Assembly (NCBI GenBank): GCA_963715045.1
Contig: CAVQRC010000016.1
Location: forward strand, 124,001-188,000
Reading direction: 5' to 3'
Length of the DNA: 64,000 nucleotides
Source: CAVQRC01 sp963715045
GTDB taxonomy: Bacteria; Planctomycetota; Planctomycetia; Pirellulales; Lacipirellulaceae
Position 1 is the stretch's first letter. Each line of letters begins with the position of its first letter. The notes under the pieces are model-generated. The model did no database searches and had not been told where the DNA came from. It was given only the letters and a program-made list of their open reading frames with translations. Below, in pieces: positions 18,659 to 27,641 of the stretch. Position numbers and translations under genes: made by a program.

Positions 18659-19384
18659 ATGAATGAAGAGGAAGAAGATGCCGGGATCCCGGAATGGGTG
18701 GTCACGTTCGGCGACATGATGTCGTTGCTGTTGACGTTTTTCATCATGCTCGTGTCGATGAGTGAGATCAAAGAAGAGGAACGCTTCCAAGCGCTGGTGG
18801 CGTCGATGCGGCAACAGTTCGGCCACGACGCTTCGATGTCGTACGTCGTGCCAGGTCAGCAGGCGCCGAAGAACTCGAATATGAATTACATCGCCAGCCA
18901 GGGTCGTGCGATGCGTCGCGATACCGTTCGGGGGGGAGACAAGGTGCAGGCACCGGTGGGTGAGAACCCGCTCGTCCGCGACATCCGTCAGGGACAGAAC
19001 TCGACCGTGGGGACCGTCGTGTACTTCGCGGAATCGTCGTTCGAGCTGGACGAGGCGAGCAAATTGCAGTTGCAGCAGGCCGTCGACCAGATCGCCGGCA
19101 AACCGCAACGCCTGGAGATTCGCGGACACACGTCACGGCGACCTTTGCCTCAGGACTCGCCGTTGCGGGATCCGTGGGATCTGGCCTACGAACGATGCCG
19201 GGTCGTTTCCGACTTTCTCGTTCAGCAGGGGATCGATCCGAAGCGAATCAGGATGGGAGTCGCGGCCACGAACGAGCCGCTGTACGAAGGCACCGATGTC
19301 GCCCGCATGGCCCGAAATGCTCGGGTGCAGGTCCTGATGTGGGACGAGCGGGTGGACGTCACGGAACCGACCACCAAGCCCTGA
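18659..19384 (+). CDS. motB: Flagellar motor stator protein MotB
   Basis: A 241-residue partner of MotA. The single membrane segment contains the ion-carrying Asp in TFGDMMSLLLTFFIMLVS. The C-terminal OmpA-like peptidoglycan-binding domain has VYFAESSFELDEASKLQLQQ, LEIRGHTSRR and RCRVVSDFLVQQGIDPKRI. The string between is the usual plug and linker. Confidence 0.95.
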   Translation: MNEEEEDAGIPEWVVTFGDMMSLLLTFFIMLVSMSEIKEEERFQALVASMRQQFGHDASMSYVVPGQQAPKNSNMNYIASQGRAMRRDTVRGGDKVQAPVGENPLVRDIRQGQNSTVGTVVYFAESSFELDEASKLQLQQAVDQIAGKPQRLEIRGHTSRRPLPQDSPLRDPWDLAYERCRVVSDFLVQQGIDPKRIRMGVAATNEPLYEGTDVARMARNARVQVLMWDERVDVTEPTTKP

Positions 19385-19404
19385 ACGAAAAACAGAAGAG
19401 CATC

Positions 19405-19959
19405 ATGTCCGATTCAACAGCGGTCGACTCCCAACGGGGCGCGGGTCTGATGAGCATGATCAAGGCGCTCGTCGGCGTCGCCCTGATCATCGTCATCGAG
19501 TGCGTCGCCGCCGCGAAACTGCTCCCCACTCCGGAACGCACGGCAGAGGTCGGTCGCAAGCTGGCAGCCGCCGCGGCAGGTACCAGCGATGACGAAGCAC
19601 CACTTACCGACGAGTCGGGCGAGCCGGTGCTGGTCGAGGATGTTGTGGAAGTAAGCCTGGGCGATTTCCACGTGACCGCCTTTCAACCATCTTCGAACAT
19701 GTCGCTGAGCATTACGCTCGAGCTTTTCGGTACGGTGCTAGCTGAAGAGGAGGCCGAGTTTCTCGATCTGTTCTCGGCGAACGAGCATCGTTTTCGCGAG
19801 CAAGTCGTGGTCACGCTCCGGGGCGCCGAAGTTACGGACCTCACGGACGCCGGTTTGGGGTTGATCAAACGCCAGATATTGGAGAAAAGCAATCGCACGC
19901 TAGGGAAGCCGATTCTGCAACAGATCATTTTCAGCCAATTCTCCTTCGTCGAGCGGTGA
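19405..19959 (+). CDS. fliL: Flagellar basal body-associated protein FliL
   Basis: A 184-residue protein with one membrane segment at residues 18-36 (IKALVGVALIIVIECVAAA) and a periplasmic domain. The family C-terminal pattern is present: FREQVVVTLRGAEVTDLTD followed by ILQQIIFSQFSFVE. FliL surrounds the stator. ATG 19405 follows motB by 20 bp. Confidence 0.85.
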   Translation: MSDSTAVDSQRGAGLMSMIKALVGVALIIVIECVAAAKLLPTPERTAEVGRKLAAAAAGTSDDEAPLTDESGEPVLVEDVVEVSLGDFHVTAFQPSSNMSLSITLELFGTVLAEEEAEFLDLFSANEHRFREQVVVTLRGAEVTDLTDAGLGLIKRQILEKSNRTLGKPILQQIIFSQFSFVER

Positions 19960-20001
19960 TGCCCCCAGCGTGGCGTCGGCCGCCGCGGGAAGGAACCGCC
20001 C

Positions 20002-20557
20002 ATGACCGACGAACCCCATGCCGAAGCTCATGCCGAAGCCGAGGCCGAATCCCAGGTCGAACCGAGGTCCAACGACTCCCGCGGATTTGACGGCCGGCAG
20101 CACGCCGCCGGCTCGCGATCCGACGGCAGCCGCCGCCAAGCGGAATCCCGCGGAGGAGGGAACCATCGGCCAGAAGGACATTGAAGCTCTGCTCGATCAT
20201 GCGGAAGCGGCCCTGGCGTCGGTTCACGAAGAAGCTCCGGCACTTCCTCAGGGCGTCACACGCTTCTCACTGCAGGAGTTTCCTGGCGAGCCTGCGTCGA
20301 CCGAAGCCGCCACGCTCGATCTGATGCAGGAGGTCCAGCTCAAGGTCCGCATCGAACTGGGGCGGACCCACATGCACCTGGATGACGTGTTGCGTCTGAA
20401 GAAGGGATCGGTCGTGCCGCTCGACAAGCTGGCTGGCGATCCGGTCGACATCTACGTCAACGGGCGGCTCGTTGCCCAGGGTGAAGTCCTCGTCTTGAAC
20501 GACAACTTCTGCGTCCGCGTAACCCAACTGATGGTTGGTGAGACCGCTACCGGGTGA
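20002..20557 (+). CDS. fliN: Flagellar motor switch protein FliN, N-terminal frame uncertain
   Basis: The C-terminal SpoA domain is unmistakable: QLKVRIELGRTHMHLDDVLR and LDKLAGDPVDIYVNGRLVAQ, ending GEVLVLNDNFCVRVTQ. It forms the base of the C ring. The region before contains GQKDIEALLDHAEAAL, shared by FliN and FliM N-termini. The start is problematic: a strong ribosome site (GGGAAGGA, 19987-19994) serves ATG 20002, whose frame opens MTDEPHAEAHAEAE and closes at 20184, whereas the FliN frame has only ATG 20018 without a ribosome site. A one-base indel between about 20050 and 20090 would join them. No fliM is found between fliL and this gene. Confidence 0.88.
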
Positions 20558-20611
20558 CCGTCGTTCACCCGCCGCTGATCAACATGGCCGCCGGGCGGTC
20601 GAGGAGCTGTG

Positions 20612-21535
20612 ATGGCAAGGATGCCGCAGACTGCAACGGGAGCGATCGTCGCACTGGTCGTGACGTGCTGCTCGGCGTTCGGTTCGGATCGGCCGGATCC
20701 ACCGCGGCGACAACTGCAGAGCAATACGCCGCTGGTCGTGATCCGCAAGGCGTTCGCCGATGGCGGAGAACAAACGGGAACCGAACCTCGCGCGGCAGCC
20801 AGCACGACCTCGAACGCTTACGCCTCATTCAATCTCGATCAGGTGGAGATTGACTTCGGTGACGAGCCGGCTCCGCATGCCTTGCGGCCGGAAATTCGCG
20901 AACCTGCGACGATCCAGGATGTCGTGGTACCTGCCGCGGAACTCCGGCCCGCCACCGAACACCCGCCCGCCGAAGCGTCCGATCCGAATCGCCGGACACT
21001 CGGAAGGCGGCGGCTCGAAGTTCCATCCGGTTCTGCCGCACCGCCAGACGAAGGCCAACCAGCTGCCGAGCGGACCGGGCCTCGCGCAACTCCGCTGACC
21101 ACGATCGCCGGTGGGCTGGCGATCGCCTTGGGCCTGTTCCTGCTTCTGGTCTGGGTCTGTCGCAAAGCCATGCCACGTTCGGCCAGTCGCCTGCCGCTCG
21201 AGGCCGTCGAAGTTCTTGGCAAGGCAGTCCTGACACCGAAACAGTCGATCCATCTCGTCCGCGTGGGGAACAAGCTGGTTCTCCTCTCCCTGTCGCCGGG
21301 TGGCGTCGAAGCCCTCACCGAGATCACCGACGCCGCCGAAGTCGAACAGGTTCTGGCCGCCTGCCAGCGCCGCGGTGCCCACAGCGCCACGGCCGAATTC
21401 CGCCAGGTACTGCACCAGTACCACGCCGCCGGAGTCCCGACCGGAGCTGCGAGTGCTCTCCCCCAGACCGGACCGCCACCCGCTGCGGCTCCTCAGCCTC
21501 CCCCCTTCTCGCTGTGGGAGAACCGGCATGCCTGA
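20612..21535 (+). CDS. fliO: Flagellar biosynthesis protein FliO
   Basis: A 307-residue protein with an N-terminal signal-like segment, a 110-residue low-complexity periplasmic region, one membrane segment near residues 165-185 (IAGGLAIALGLFLLLVWVCR) and the cytoplasmic FliO domain (LPLEAVEVLGKAVLTPKQSI, then LVRVGNKLVLLSLSPGGVE). FliO assists FliP assembly in the export gate. GAGGAG lies just before ATG 20612; a GTG codon abuts it. Far longer than enterobacterial FliO, as in other deep-branching phyla. It overlaps fliP by 8 bp. Confidence 0.8.
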   Translation: MARMPQTATGAIVALVVTCCSAFGSDRPDPPRRQLQSNTPLVVIRKAFADGGEQTGTEPRAAASTTSNAYASFNLDQVEIDFGDEPAPHALRPEIREPATIQDVVVPAAELRPATEHPPAEASDPNRRTLGRRRLEVPSGSAAPPDEGQPAAERTGPRATPLTTIAGGLAIALGLFLLLVWVCRKAMPRSASRLPLEAVEVLGKAVLTPKQSIHLVRVGNKLVLLSLSPGGVEALTEITDAAEVEQVLAACQRRGAHSATAEFRQVLHQYHAAGVPTGAASALPQTGPPPAAAPQPPPFSLWENRHA

Positions 21536-22463
21536 GTACCTATCCCAAGACCTGAGAGAACGCGTCCCACGGGCGGGGAATTCGGTAGCTGACGTCTATT
21601 TTGGGATCGGCTCTAACACGCAGAAAACCAGGTCGGCGGTCAAGCTCCTGCTGATCCTGGTCGTCGTGCTGGTCGCAGCCGGCGGTCGTGGTACCCCGCT
21701 CTTCGCTCAGGCGACCGGCCCCAGTTTGCCAGGTCTCCCCGAGGGCTTCTCCAATCCCACCGAGTGGACGAGCTCCAGCGGCATCACTTCCGCCCTGCAG
21801 GTCATGATCCTGCTCACCGTCGTGAGCCTCGCGCCCGCGATCCTGCTGATGACGACATCGTTCATTCGCGTGATCGTCGTGCTGGGACTCCTCCGACAGG
21901 CACTCGGTACGCAGCAACTGCCCCCCAGCCAGGTGATTACATCCATCGCCCTGTTCATGACGATTCTGATCATGACCCCGGTCTGGAGTCAGGTGTACGA
22001 GCAGGGCATCGGACCCTATCGCGATCAGGAGATCTCGCTGGAAGAAGCGTTCGATCGCGGCGTCGAGCCGATTCGCCGGTTCATGGCCGATCAGATTGCG
22101 AACACCGAAAACGACGACGACGTGTATCTGTTCCTCGAGTATCTGCCTCAGCAAGTCGACGCGGAAACCGGTGAACCGCCGACGTACGTGTACTACGGCG
22201 CCGTCGAGGGTGAGACCAACGTCCCGCTGCGAGCCCTGGTCCCGGCGTTCATGCTCAGCGAATTGAAAACCGCTTTCCTGATCGGCTTTCAGATTTACCT
22301 GCCCTTCGTGATTCTCGACATCGTCGTGGCCAGCGTCACGATTTCGATGGGCATGCTGATGCTGCCTCCGGTGATCATTTCCCTGCCGTTCAAGCTGCTG
22401 CTGTTCGTGCTTGTTGACGGATGGCAACTCGTGGTGGGAACACTTCTGAACAGCTTCAGTTGA
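21528..22463 (+). CDS. fliP: Flagellar export gate protein FliP
   Basis: Core of the export gate, 311 residues. A cleavable or first membrane segment is at about residues 38-60. The FliP signatures are LAPAILLMTTSFIRVIVVLG, ALGTQQLPPSQVITSIALFM, PAFMLSELKTAFLIGFQIYL and SMGMLMLPPVIISLPFKLLL. A loop of roughly 40 residues in the periplasmic part (DNDDDVYLFLEY-like to GETN) is longer than usual. The first 35 residues before the hydrophobic segment are unconserved, so a later start is possible. Confidence 0.95.
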   Translation: MPEYLSQDLRERVPRAGNSVADVYFGIGSNTQKTRSAVKLLLILVVVLVAAGGRGTPLFAQATGPSLPGLPEGFSNPTEWTSSSGITSALQVMILLTVVSLAPAILLMTTSFIRVIVVLGLLRQALGTQQLPPSQVITSIALFMTILIMTPVWSQVYEQGIGPYRDQEISLEEAFDRGVEPIRRFMADQIANTENDDDVYLFLEYLPQQVDAETGEPPTYVYYGAVEGETNVPLRALVPAFMLSELKTAFLIGFQIYLPFVILDIVVASVTISMGMLMLPPVIISLPFKLLLFVLVDGWQLVVGTLLNSFS

Positions 22464-22520
22464 CGTGCCGCCCAGACGGCTGGCTGACCGATCACCCCGC
22501 GTTGGAATTCGAGCGACCTC

Positions 22521-22787
22521 ATGGATCCTCAAGATGCAATCGATCTGGGGCGGGAAGCGCTCCTCGTGGCAATGCTGGTCGCCGCGCCGGTCCTGGTTTC
22601 CGGGATGCTGGTAGGGCTCGTGGTGGGCTTGATCCAGGCATTGACCCAGATTCAGGAACAGACCGTGGCGTTTGTGCCCAAGCTCATCGCGATGGCCGTC
22701 GCGCTGGCCATCTCCCTGCCGTGGGTCATCAGTCAACTGATCGAGTACTCCCGGGAACTGATCCAGAACATCCCCCGCACGCTGTAG
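22521..22787 (+). CDS. fliQ: Flagellar export gate protein FliQ
   Basis: An 88-residue protein with two membrane helices, exactly the FliQ layout: ALLVAMLVAAPVLVSGMLVG, then LIQALTQIQEQTVAFVPKL, then MAVALAISLPWVISQLIEY. Starts 57 bp after fliP. Confidence 0.95.
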   Translation: MDPQDAIDLGREALLVAMLVAAPVLVSGMLVGLVVGLIQALTQIQEQTVAFVPKLIAMAVALAISLPWVISQLIEYSRELIQNIPRTL

Positions 22788-22953
22788 TGCCCAACCGAAA
22801 GCCGGCATCCATTTCCAGCTTCCGCGACCTTGCGACACACGGACGAGGCTTCCGGCCAGGCTCTCAGCCCCGACTACTCATGGACACGCGTTTCGAAATC
22901 GACGGGGTTACGCCAGCGGCGGACGGCGGCCACCGCCCTCCCTGGTCCGGCAC

Positions 22954-23724
22954 ATGATCATCGACTTGCTGCAGAATCAGTTCTTGATCTTCACCCTCGT
23001 CCTGGGTCGCGTGGGCGGAGTGCTGCTGACGGCGCCGCTGTTCAGCACGCCTTCGATTCCGCTGCACATTCGCGGGATCCTCGCCGTGGCGGTCTCGGTA
23101 ATGCTGATGCCGCTGTACATCGGCAGTCTCTCGCAACCCTCCGAGACGCTTGTCGATATGGGCCTGCTGCTGGCCAGCGAGATCCTGGTCGGCCTGTTGC
23201 TCGGTTTCGGGGTCGCGGTGCTGATGAGCGGAATTCACGTCGCCGGGCAATTGATCAGCCAACTGGGCGGGATGTCGCTGGCCGACGTGTTCAGCCCGGG
23301 GATGGGCGGAAACGTGCCCGTGGTCGGGCAGTTGTTCTACTACGTGACGATGGCCGTCTTTGTCCTCGTCGACGGCCACCGGATGATTCTCCAGGCCCTC
23401 CTCGATACATTCGTCGCCATGCCACCGGGGGAGGCGCTGCTCGGCGGTTCGTTCGTCGATGCGCTCACGATCACCCTGACCCAGGCGTTCATTCTCGGGA
23501 TTCGGGCGGCCGCTCCCGTGATGGGAGCGTTGCTGGTTTCGACGCTTGTGCTGGGCTTGATCACCCGCACGCTGCCGCAGATCAATATCATTGCCGTCGG
23601 TTTCAGCCTGAATGCCCTGCTCACGCTCGCCGGAGTCTTCGTCTCCCTGGGCGCGATCGCCTGGACGTTTCAGGAACAGACCGCAGCCACGCTTCGCCTG
23701 TTGACGCAGTCCCTCGGTCACTGA
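22954..23724 (+). CDS. fliR: Flagellar export gate protein FliR
   Basis: A 256-residue polytopic membrane protein. Family features are LVLGRVGGVLLTAPLFSTPS, LVGLLLGFGVAVLMSGIHVA, QLISQLGGMSLADVFSP and a late ALLVSTLVLGLITRTLPQIN. The gap of 166 bp after fliQ is wider than elsewhere in the block and shows no gene. flhB follows 10 bp later. Confidence 0.95.
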   Translation: MIIDLLQNQFLIFTLVLGRVGGVLLTAPLFSTPSIPLHIRGILAVAVSVMLMPLYIGSLSQPSETLVDMGLLLASEILVGLLLGFGVAVLMSGIHVAGQLISQLGGMSLADVFSPGMGGNVPVVGQLFYYVTMAVFVLVDGHRMILQALLDTFVAMPPGEALLGGSFVDALTITLTQAFILGIRAAAPVMGALLVSTLVLGLITRTLPQINIIAVGFSLNALLTLAGVFVSLGAIAWTFQEQTAATLRLLTQSLGH

Positions 23725-23734
23725 GCCGTGCTAA

Positions 23735-24813
23735 GTGCCAGATCAAGCGGGTGACAAATCGCAGGATGCCACACCGCATCGCAGGCAGCAGGCCCGCGAG
23801 CAGGGCCAGGTTGCGTTCAGTCAGGACCTCGGCTCGGCAGTGATGCTGATTGTCGCGATCCTGACCTTGATGCTGCTTGGGGAACGGCTCATCCACAGCG
23901 TCACGACCGTTCTCCAGGTGCAATTGAGTTCCGGCGTCTTGGTTCAACGTTGACGCCGGTCGGATCTTGTCACATCTCGCGGCGATCGGATGGTCAATCG
24001 GCAAGTGGTTGTTGCCGATCGTGGGGATCCTGTTTGTCGCGGCGATTCTCTCCAGCTTGCTCCAGGTCGGGTTTCTGTTCGTGCCGAGCAAGCTCTCCCC
24101 CGACCTCTCGAAGATCAGTCCGCTGCGGGGCTTCAAGCGGATCTTCTCGCTGACCGGAGTGATGCGGCTGAGCTTCGGCCTGTTGAAGGTGCTCGTGATC
24201 GCCGTGGTCGCGGCCGCAGTCGCCTGGTCGGATCGCCACTACGCTCGTCAACGCGTCGGCCCTCGCCATCGGCGACCTGGCGCTGTACTTGAGCGACCTG
24301 TTAATGAGAATCGGACTGTGGGTCGGTCTCGCGCTCTTGATCCTCGCGATTCTTGACTACGCGTACCAACGCTGGAAGCACGAACAAGACATCAAGATGA
24401 CGCCCCAGGAAGTTCGCGAGGAAATGAAGAACATGCAGGGCGATCCCCATATCATCGCCCGCCGACGCATGATTCAACGGCAGATGGTCATGAACCGGCT
24501 CGAGGACTCGGTGCCCAAAGCCGACGTCGTGGTGACAAACCCGACCGAACTGGCCGTCGCGATTCAGTATGAACCGGCCACGATGGCGGCCCCGATTGTG
24601 GTTGCCAAAGGAGCGGGTGTGCTGGCCGCCCGAATTCGCCGTCTTGCGCTCGAGCACGGAATTCCGATCGTCGAGCGAAAACCGATCGCCCGACTGCTCT
24701 ATCGCGACGTCGATGTCAATCATCCCATCCCGGACGAGACGTATGCCGCCGTCGCCGAGATCCTCGCCTATGTCTACCAGCTGCAAGGCAAGCCGCCGCC
24801 GAGAATGGAGTGA
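23735..24813 (+). CDS. flhB: Flagellar export switch protein FlhB, frame broken twice, NPTE cleavage motif
   Basis: The protein is spread over three frames that together give one full-length FlhB of about 359 residues. Part one (GTG 23735, SQDATPHRRQQAREQGQVAF) stops at 23953. Part two runs in the next frame from about 23930 (WLLPIVGILFVAAILSSLL, LSPDLSKISPLRGFKRIF). Part three continues in the third frame from about 24230 (LAIGDLALYLSDLLMRIGLW, then DIKMTPQEVREEMKNMQGDP). The C-terminal substrate-switch domain has NPTE at 24538-24549 where most FlhB/YscU proteins have NPTH. The Asn-Pro bond needed for self-cleavage is present. All membrane and cytoplasmic regions are conserved, so the breaks are more likely indels in the assembly than decay. 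Confidence 0.85.
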
Positions 24814-24823
24814 CGCGCTCGCG

Positions 24824-26017
24824 TCACGACGCCGTGGAGTGCTTCGATTCGCCGTTCTCGCTGTAGCCATAACGGACGAAATACGCGTGCCAGCGGCGGC
24901 GGACTTCGTGTCGCTGCTCGGCTGTCAACTGCAGGCGGTTCGTGCGGTAGTCGCGGGCCGCATGCAGGTACGCGTCGACGGCCGGCTCCGCACGATGAAA
25001 GTCGCCCAAATCGAGTTGCTCGTAGATGCTGTGGAGGGCCGCCTTGGGATCGGCGACGAGGTCTTCGTAGCGAATCTCGAAGAACTGCGAATCGTCGAGC
25101 AGTTTGCGATCTTCTTCAAAACACTCGTACATCGCTTCGTAAGTGCCATGGACGTAATCGAACAGCCATTGATCGTCCTGGTCCGGAACGTGCAGCCCCT
25201 GAACCTGATTGAGCGAACTCCACAACCGAACCGTCGAGGGGACTAACGCATACGGATCGCGAACCAGGTGAATGAAGCGGGCGGCGGGAAACATCTCCAG
25301 CAGGGTCTTGATCCGCGCGGTATGGGTTGGTGACTTGACGACGATTCGCCGCTGGTCCCGAAACGTAATTCGCTTGAGAAACGTCATCAGGGCCTGTTTC
25401 CAGCGGGTCCGCTCGAGATCGCTGAGCGGCCGCAGGGAGAGGTACTCCTGATCAACGGCCCGATGGTTCGGAAACGCCATCATCAAGTACGGCGACGGGA
25501 TCCCCATGTTGCACAGGGCAAACTCGTCTTCCTGGGGACGTTCCCAGCCGGCCGCCATGTTGTCCATCGGCCGTTTGTCGGGAAGCACGAAGCCGGTGCA
25601 TTTCGTAATCGGCGTCTCCGTGAGCAGAAAGTGGGTTGGGCAGAAGCAGCGGACCGTGGTCGGGAACGTGAACTCCGGATCGCAGATTAGAAGTTCGTGG
25701 AGGAGTGTCGTACCGGATCGCCAATGCCCGATGATGAAGATCGGGTCCTCGAGGATTTTCTGCCTGCTCACGCGGCGACTGTAGATGAGATTGTCGAGAA
25801 GGGTGCAGATGAGATTGAAGCCGGTGAAGCAGCAGATCGCCATCACAGTGGGGAGGCGGGTCCAGGAGATACTGAACCGATTCCGCCTGAGCAGTCGCCA
25901 CCACGTAAGCGGCAGCATTCCGTGCCAGAACCGCGGCGTAATCAAGCTGTACTTGTGAGGGGGAGCGGCTTTGAGTAGCACCTCCGGAGGCATCTTTCCC
26001 GCTTGTGTGCTGGTCAT
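24824..26017 (-). CDS. Sulfotransferase family protein
   Basis: A 397-residue enzyme of the Sulfotransfer_3 type, which transfers sulfate from PAPS. The 5'-phosphosulfate loop reads DPIFIIGHWRSGTTLLHELL, the 3'-phosphate site IVVKSPTHTARIKTLLEMFP followed by ARFIHLVRDPYALVPSTVRL. I chose ATG 26017 (MTSTQAGKMPPEV); the 71 residues that could precede it overlap the neighbouring gene and have no conserved pattern. It ends 10 bp from the convergent flhB. The substrate, probably a carbohydrate or lipid at the cell surface, cannot be told from sequence. Confidence 0.85.
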   Translation of the reverse strand: MTSTQAGKMPPEVLLKAAPPHKYSLITPRFWHGMLPLTWWRLLRRNRFSISWTRLPTVMAICCFTGFNLICTLLDNLIYSRRVSRQKILEDPIFIIGHWRSGTTLLHELLICDPEFTFPTTVRCFCPTHFLLTETPITKCTGFVLPDKRPMDNMAAGWERPQEDEFALCNMGIPSPYLMMAFPNHRAVDQEYLSLRPLSDLERTRWKQALMTFLKRITFRDQRRIVVKSPTHTARIKTLLEMFPAARFIHLVRDPYALVPSTVRLWSSLNQVQGLHVPDQDDQWLFDYVHGTYEAMYECFEEDRKLLDDSQFFEIRYEDLVADPKAALHSIYEQLDLGDFHRAEPAVDAYLHAARDYRTNRLQLTAEQRHEVRRRWHAYFVRYGYSENGESKHSTAS

Positions 26018-26051
26018 GGACGGTCTGCATGGCAAGGTGGCGGATAATCGG

Positions 26052-27641
26052 CTAGCTGCGATAGAAACTGTCGAGAGTGCGGCGGCGGAATTCGCGGTCT
26101 CGGCGATGCATTCGCTGGAGATACCAGGCCACCGCGGCCACCAGGGCCACAAACATCCCACCCAGGCTGAGCCCCAGCCACGGATTCCCGTTGATCTTCG
26201 CGGGACGTATCCAGATCGGCCCGCGGCCAATCACCAGGGGGACCGCTTCGGCAATCCGCTCGGCGACTCCCGCGTCGACCGGTGTTTCTTGACGACGCGA
26301 AGTGAACCGCCATTGCTTGAAGAAAAAGCCCGCGATCCGCACCCGCTCGGCGATTACATCACCGACTGGAAAATCTGCCGGCAGATCGCTTACGCAGCAC
26401 ACGATCGGGAGCCGCTGCGAGTCTGGCGTGAACACCTCGAGTTCGAAGTAGTGTTCCATCGGAGAGTCGTTGTCGTTGGCTGGGCCCGGCGCGTCGATTT
26501 CGATTCGGATCGCCCGCCGAGCGATCCCTTCCAGCAATACCAACTGACCCGTGTAATGACCAGCGTCGAGAAACAGCGGAGCGACCGAGTACGCCTGCTG
26601 TGCGCCTCGCCGCCGGACTTCGCGGACGATGGCCTCGAGTTGCCGCTCCGTCTTTGTCAGGGCCTCGGTGGCTGGCGAGCTTGAAAGCTGCTCGTCCTCG
26701 CGGCTGGCCTCGATCGCGGCACGACGTCGGCTTACGTCGGCCGCGCGATGCTCCGCAGCGGCCACAAATGCTTGCACGTGACGCTGCGCGAGATCGGCCA
26801 GACGCTCCCGACGAACATCCTCAACGGCTCTCAGCAATCCGTAAAAGGCGTCGTGTTCTTCCGCTCGGAGCGGCGCGCGTTGCTCAACGGCATCGAGCGA
26901 ACCTACGTCAAAGCGAAGCGCTCCCAGCAACTGCTCACTGGGCGTGGTGGCAACGAGTCCCTGCTTATCGGGAAGCCATTGCATCCGCGGCGCGATCAGC
27001 CACAGCCGGGGCGGGCTGGCAGTCTCAGCTGGCAAACGGCCGACAAAGACGCCCTGCACGGCTGCCGCCTCGTCAAGATCGCGTGCCGCGAGCCAACGGC
27101 GGGGGACACCATGACAATAGACCACGGCCCGCGAGCCGTCGGCCAAGACGAGTTCGCATTCGTAAAACCGATCGAATTGGGTCAACGCAGCGAGCTCGGC
27201 CGTGAGTAGACGCTCGCTGACCCTCGCGACGCGCCCTTCCAGTTCGACCAAGGCACCCCGGTAGCGAGTCGGTTGATCCAGCAGCGCGGCGACCGAGAGG
27301 CCCCGCGTGATCAGACGCTCACGAATCGCGAGAGGAGTCTGGACCAACCGCTGCAGAATTCGCAGGGCAATTTCGAGGTGCGAACCGTCTTCCGTAGTCC
27401 CCAGATCCATTCCGGCGAACGGTTCCAGGCCGGCGAACGGTTCCATGTCGGCGAAGATGTCCAGGGAAATCCCGGTCTGCCGCAAAAACTCCTGGCCCGG
27501 TAGCTGGTGGAGCTCCGGTTCGGGCGGGGAGGGAATTACCTCGGTTTCGGCACGAAGCGGAACCATCGAAGACGCGAGCGACGCCAGCCCGCAAACCAGG
27601 AGCACTCCCCGAAACATCAGCACTCGGCGAGGGGGGAGCAT
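26052..27641 (-). CDS. Exported membrane-anchored protein, paralogue of its upstream neighbour
   Basis: About 529 residues from ATG 27641. A signal peptide is at residues 1-30 (MFRGVLLVCGLASLASS) and a C-terminal membrane anchor near residue 490-510 (LGLSLGGMFVALVAAVAWYL) precedes a basic tail. Two segments look like OB-type beta barrels: one around YRGALVELEGRVARVSERLL, one around YTGQLVLLEGIARRAIRIEI. Near the end the string VRIAGFFFKQWRF also occurs, as VRLSGFFFKNWSY, in the next gene, with which this start codon overlaps by one base (ATGA). I recognise no characterised family. The layout suggests a periplasmic pair working together. Confidence 0.75.
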   Translation of the reverse strand: MLPPRRVLMFRGVLLVCGLASLASSMVPLRAETEVIPSPPEPELHQLPGQEFLRQTGISLDIFADMEPFAGLEPFAGMDLGTTEDGSHLEIALRILQRLVQTPLAIRERLITRGLSVAALLDQPTRYRGALVELEGRVARVSERLLTAELAALTQFDRFYECELVLADGSRAVVYCHGVPRRWLAARDLDEAAAVQGVFVGRLPAETASPPRLWLIAPRMQWLPDKQGLVATTPSEQLLGALRFDVGSLDAVEQRAPLRAEEHDAFYGLLRAVEDVRRERLADLAQRHVQAFVAAAEHRAADVSRRRAAIEASREDEQLSSSPATEALTKTERQLEAIVREVRRRGAQQAYSVAPLFLDAGHYTGQLVLLEGIARRAIRIEIDAPGPANDNDSPMEHYFELEVFTPDSQRLPIVCCVSDLPADFPVGDVIAERVRIAGFFFKQWRFTSRRQETPVDAGVAERIAEAVPLVIGRGPIWIRPAKINGNPWLGLSLGGMFVALVAAVAWYLQRMHRRDREFRRRTLDSFYRS

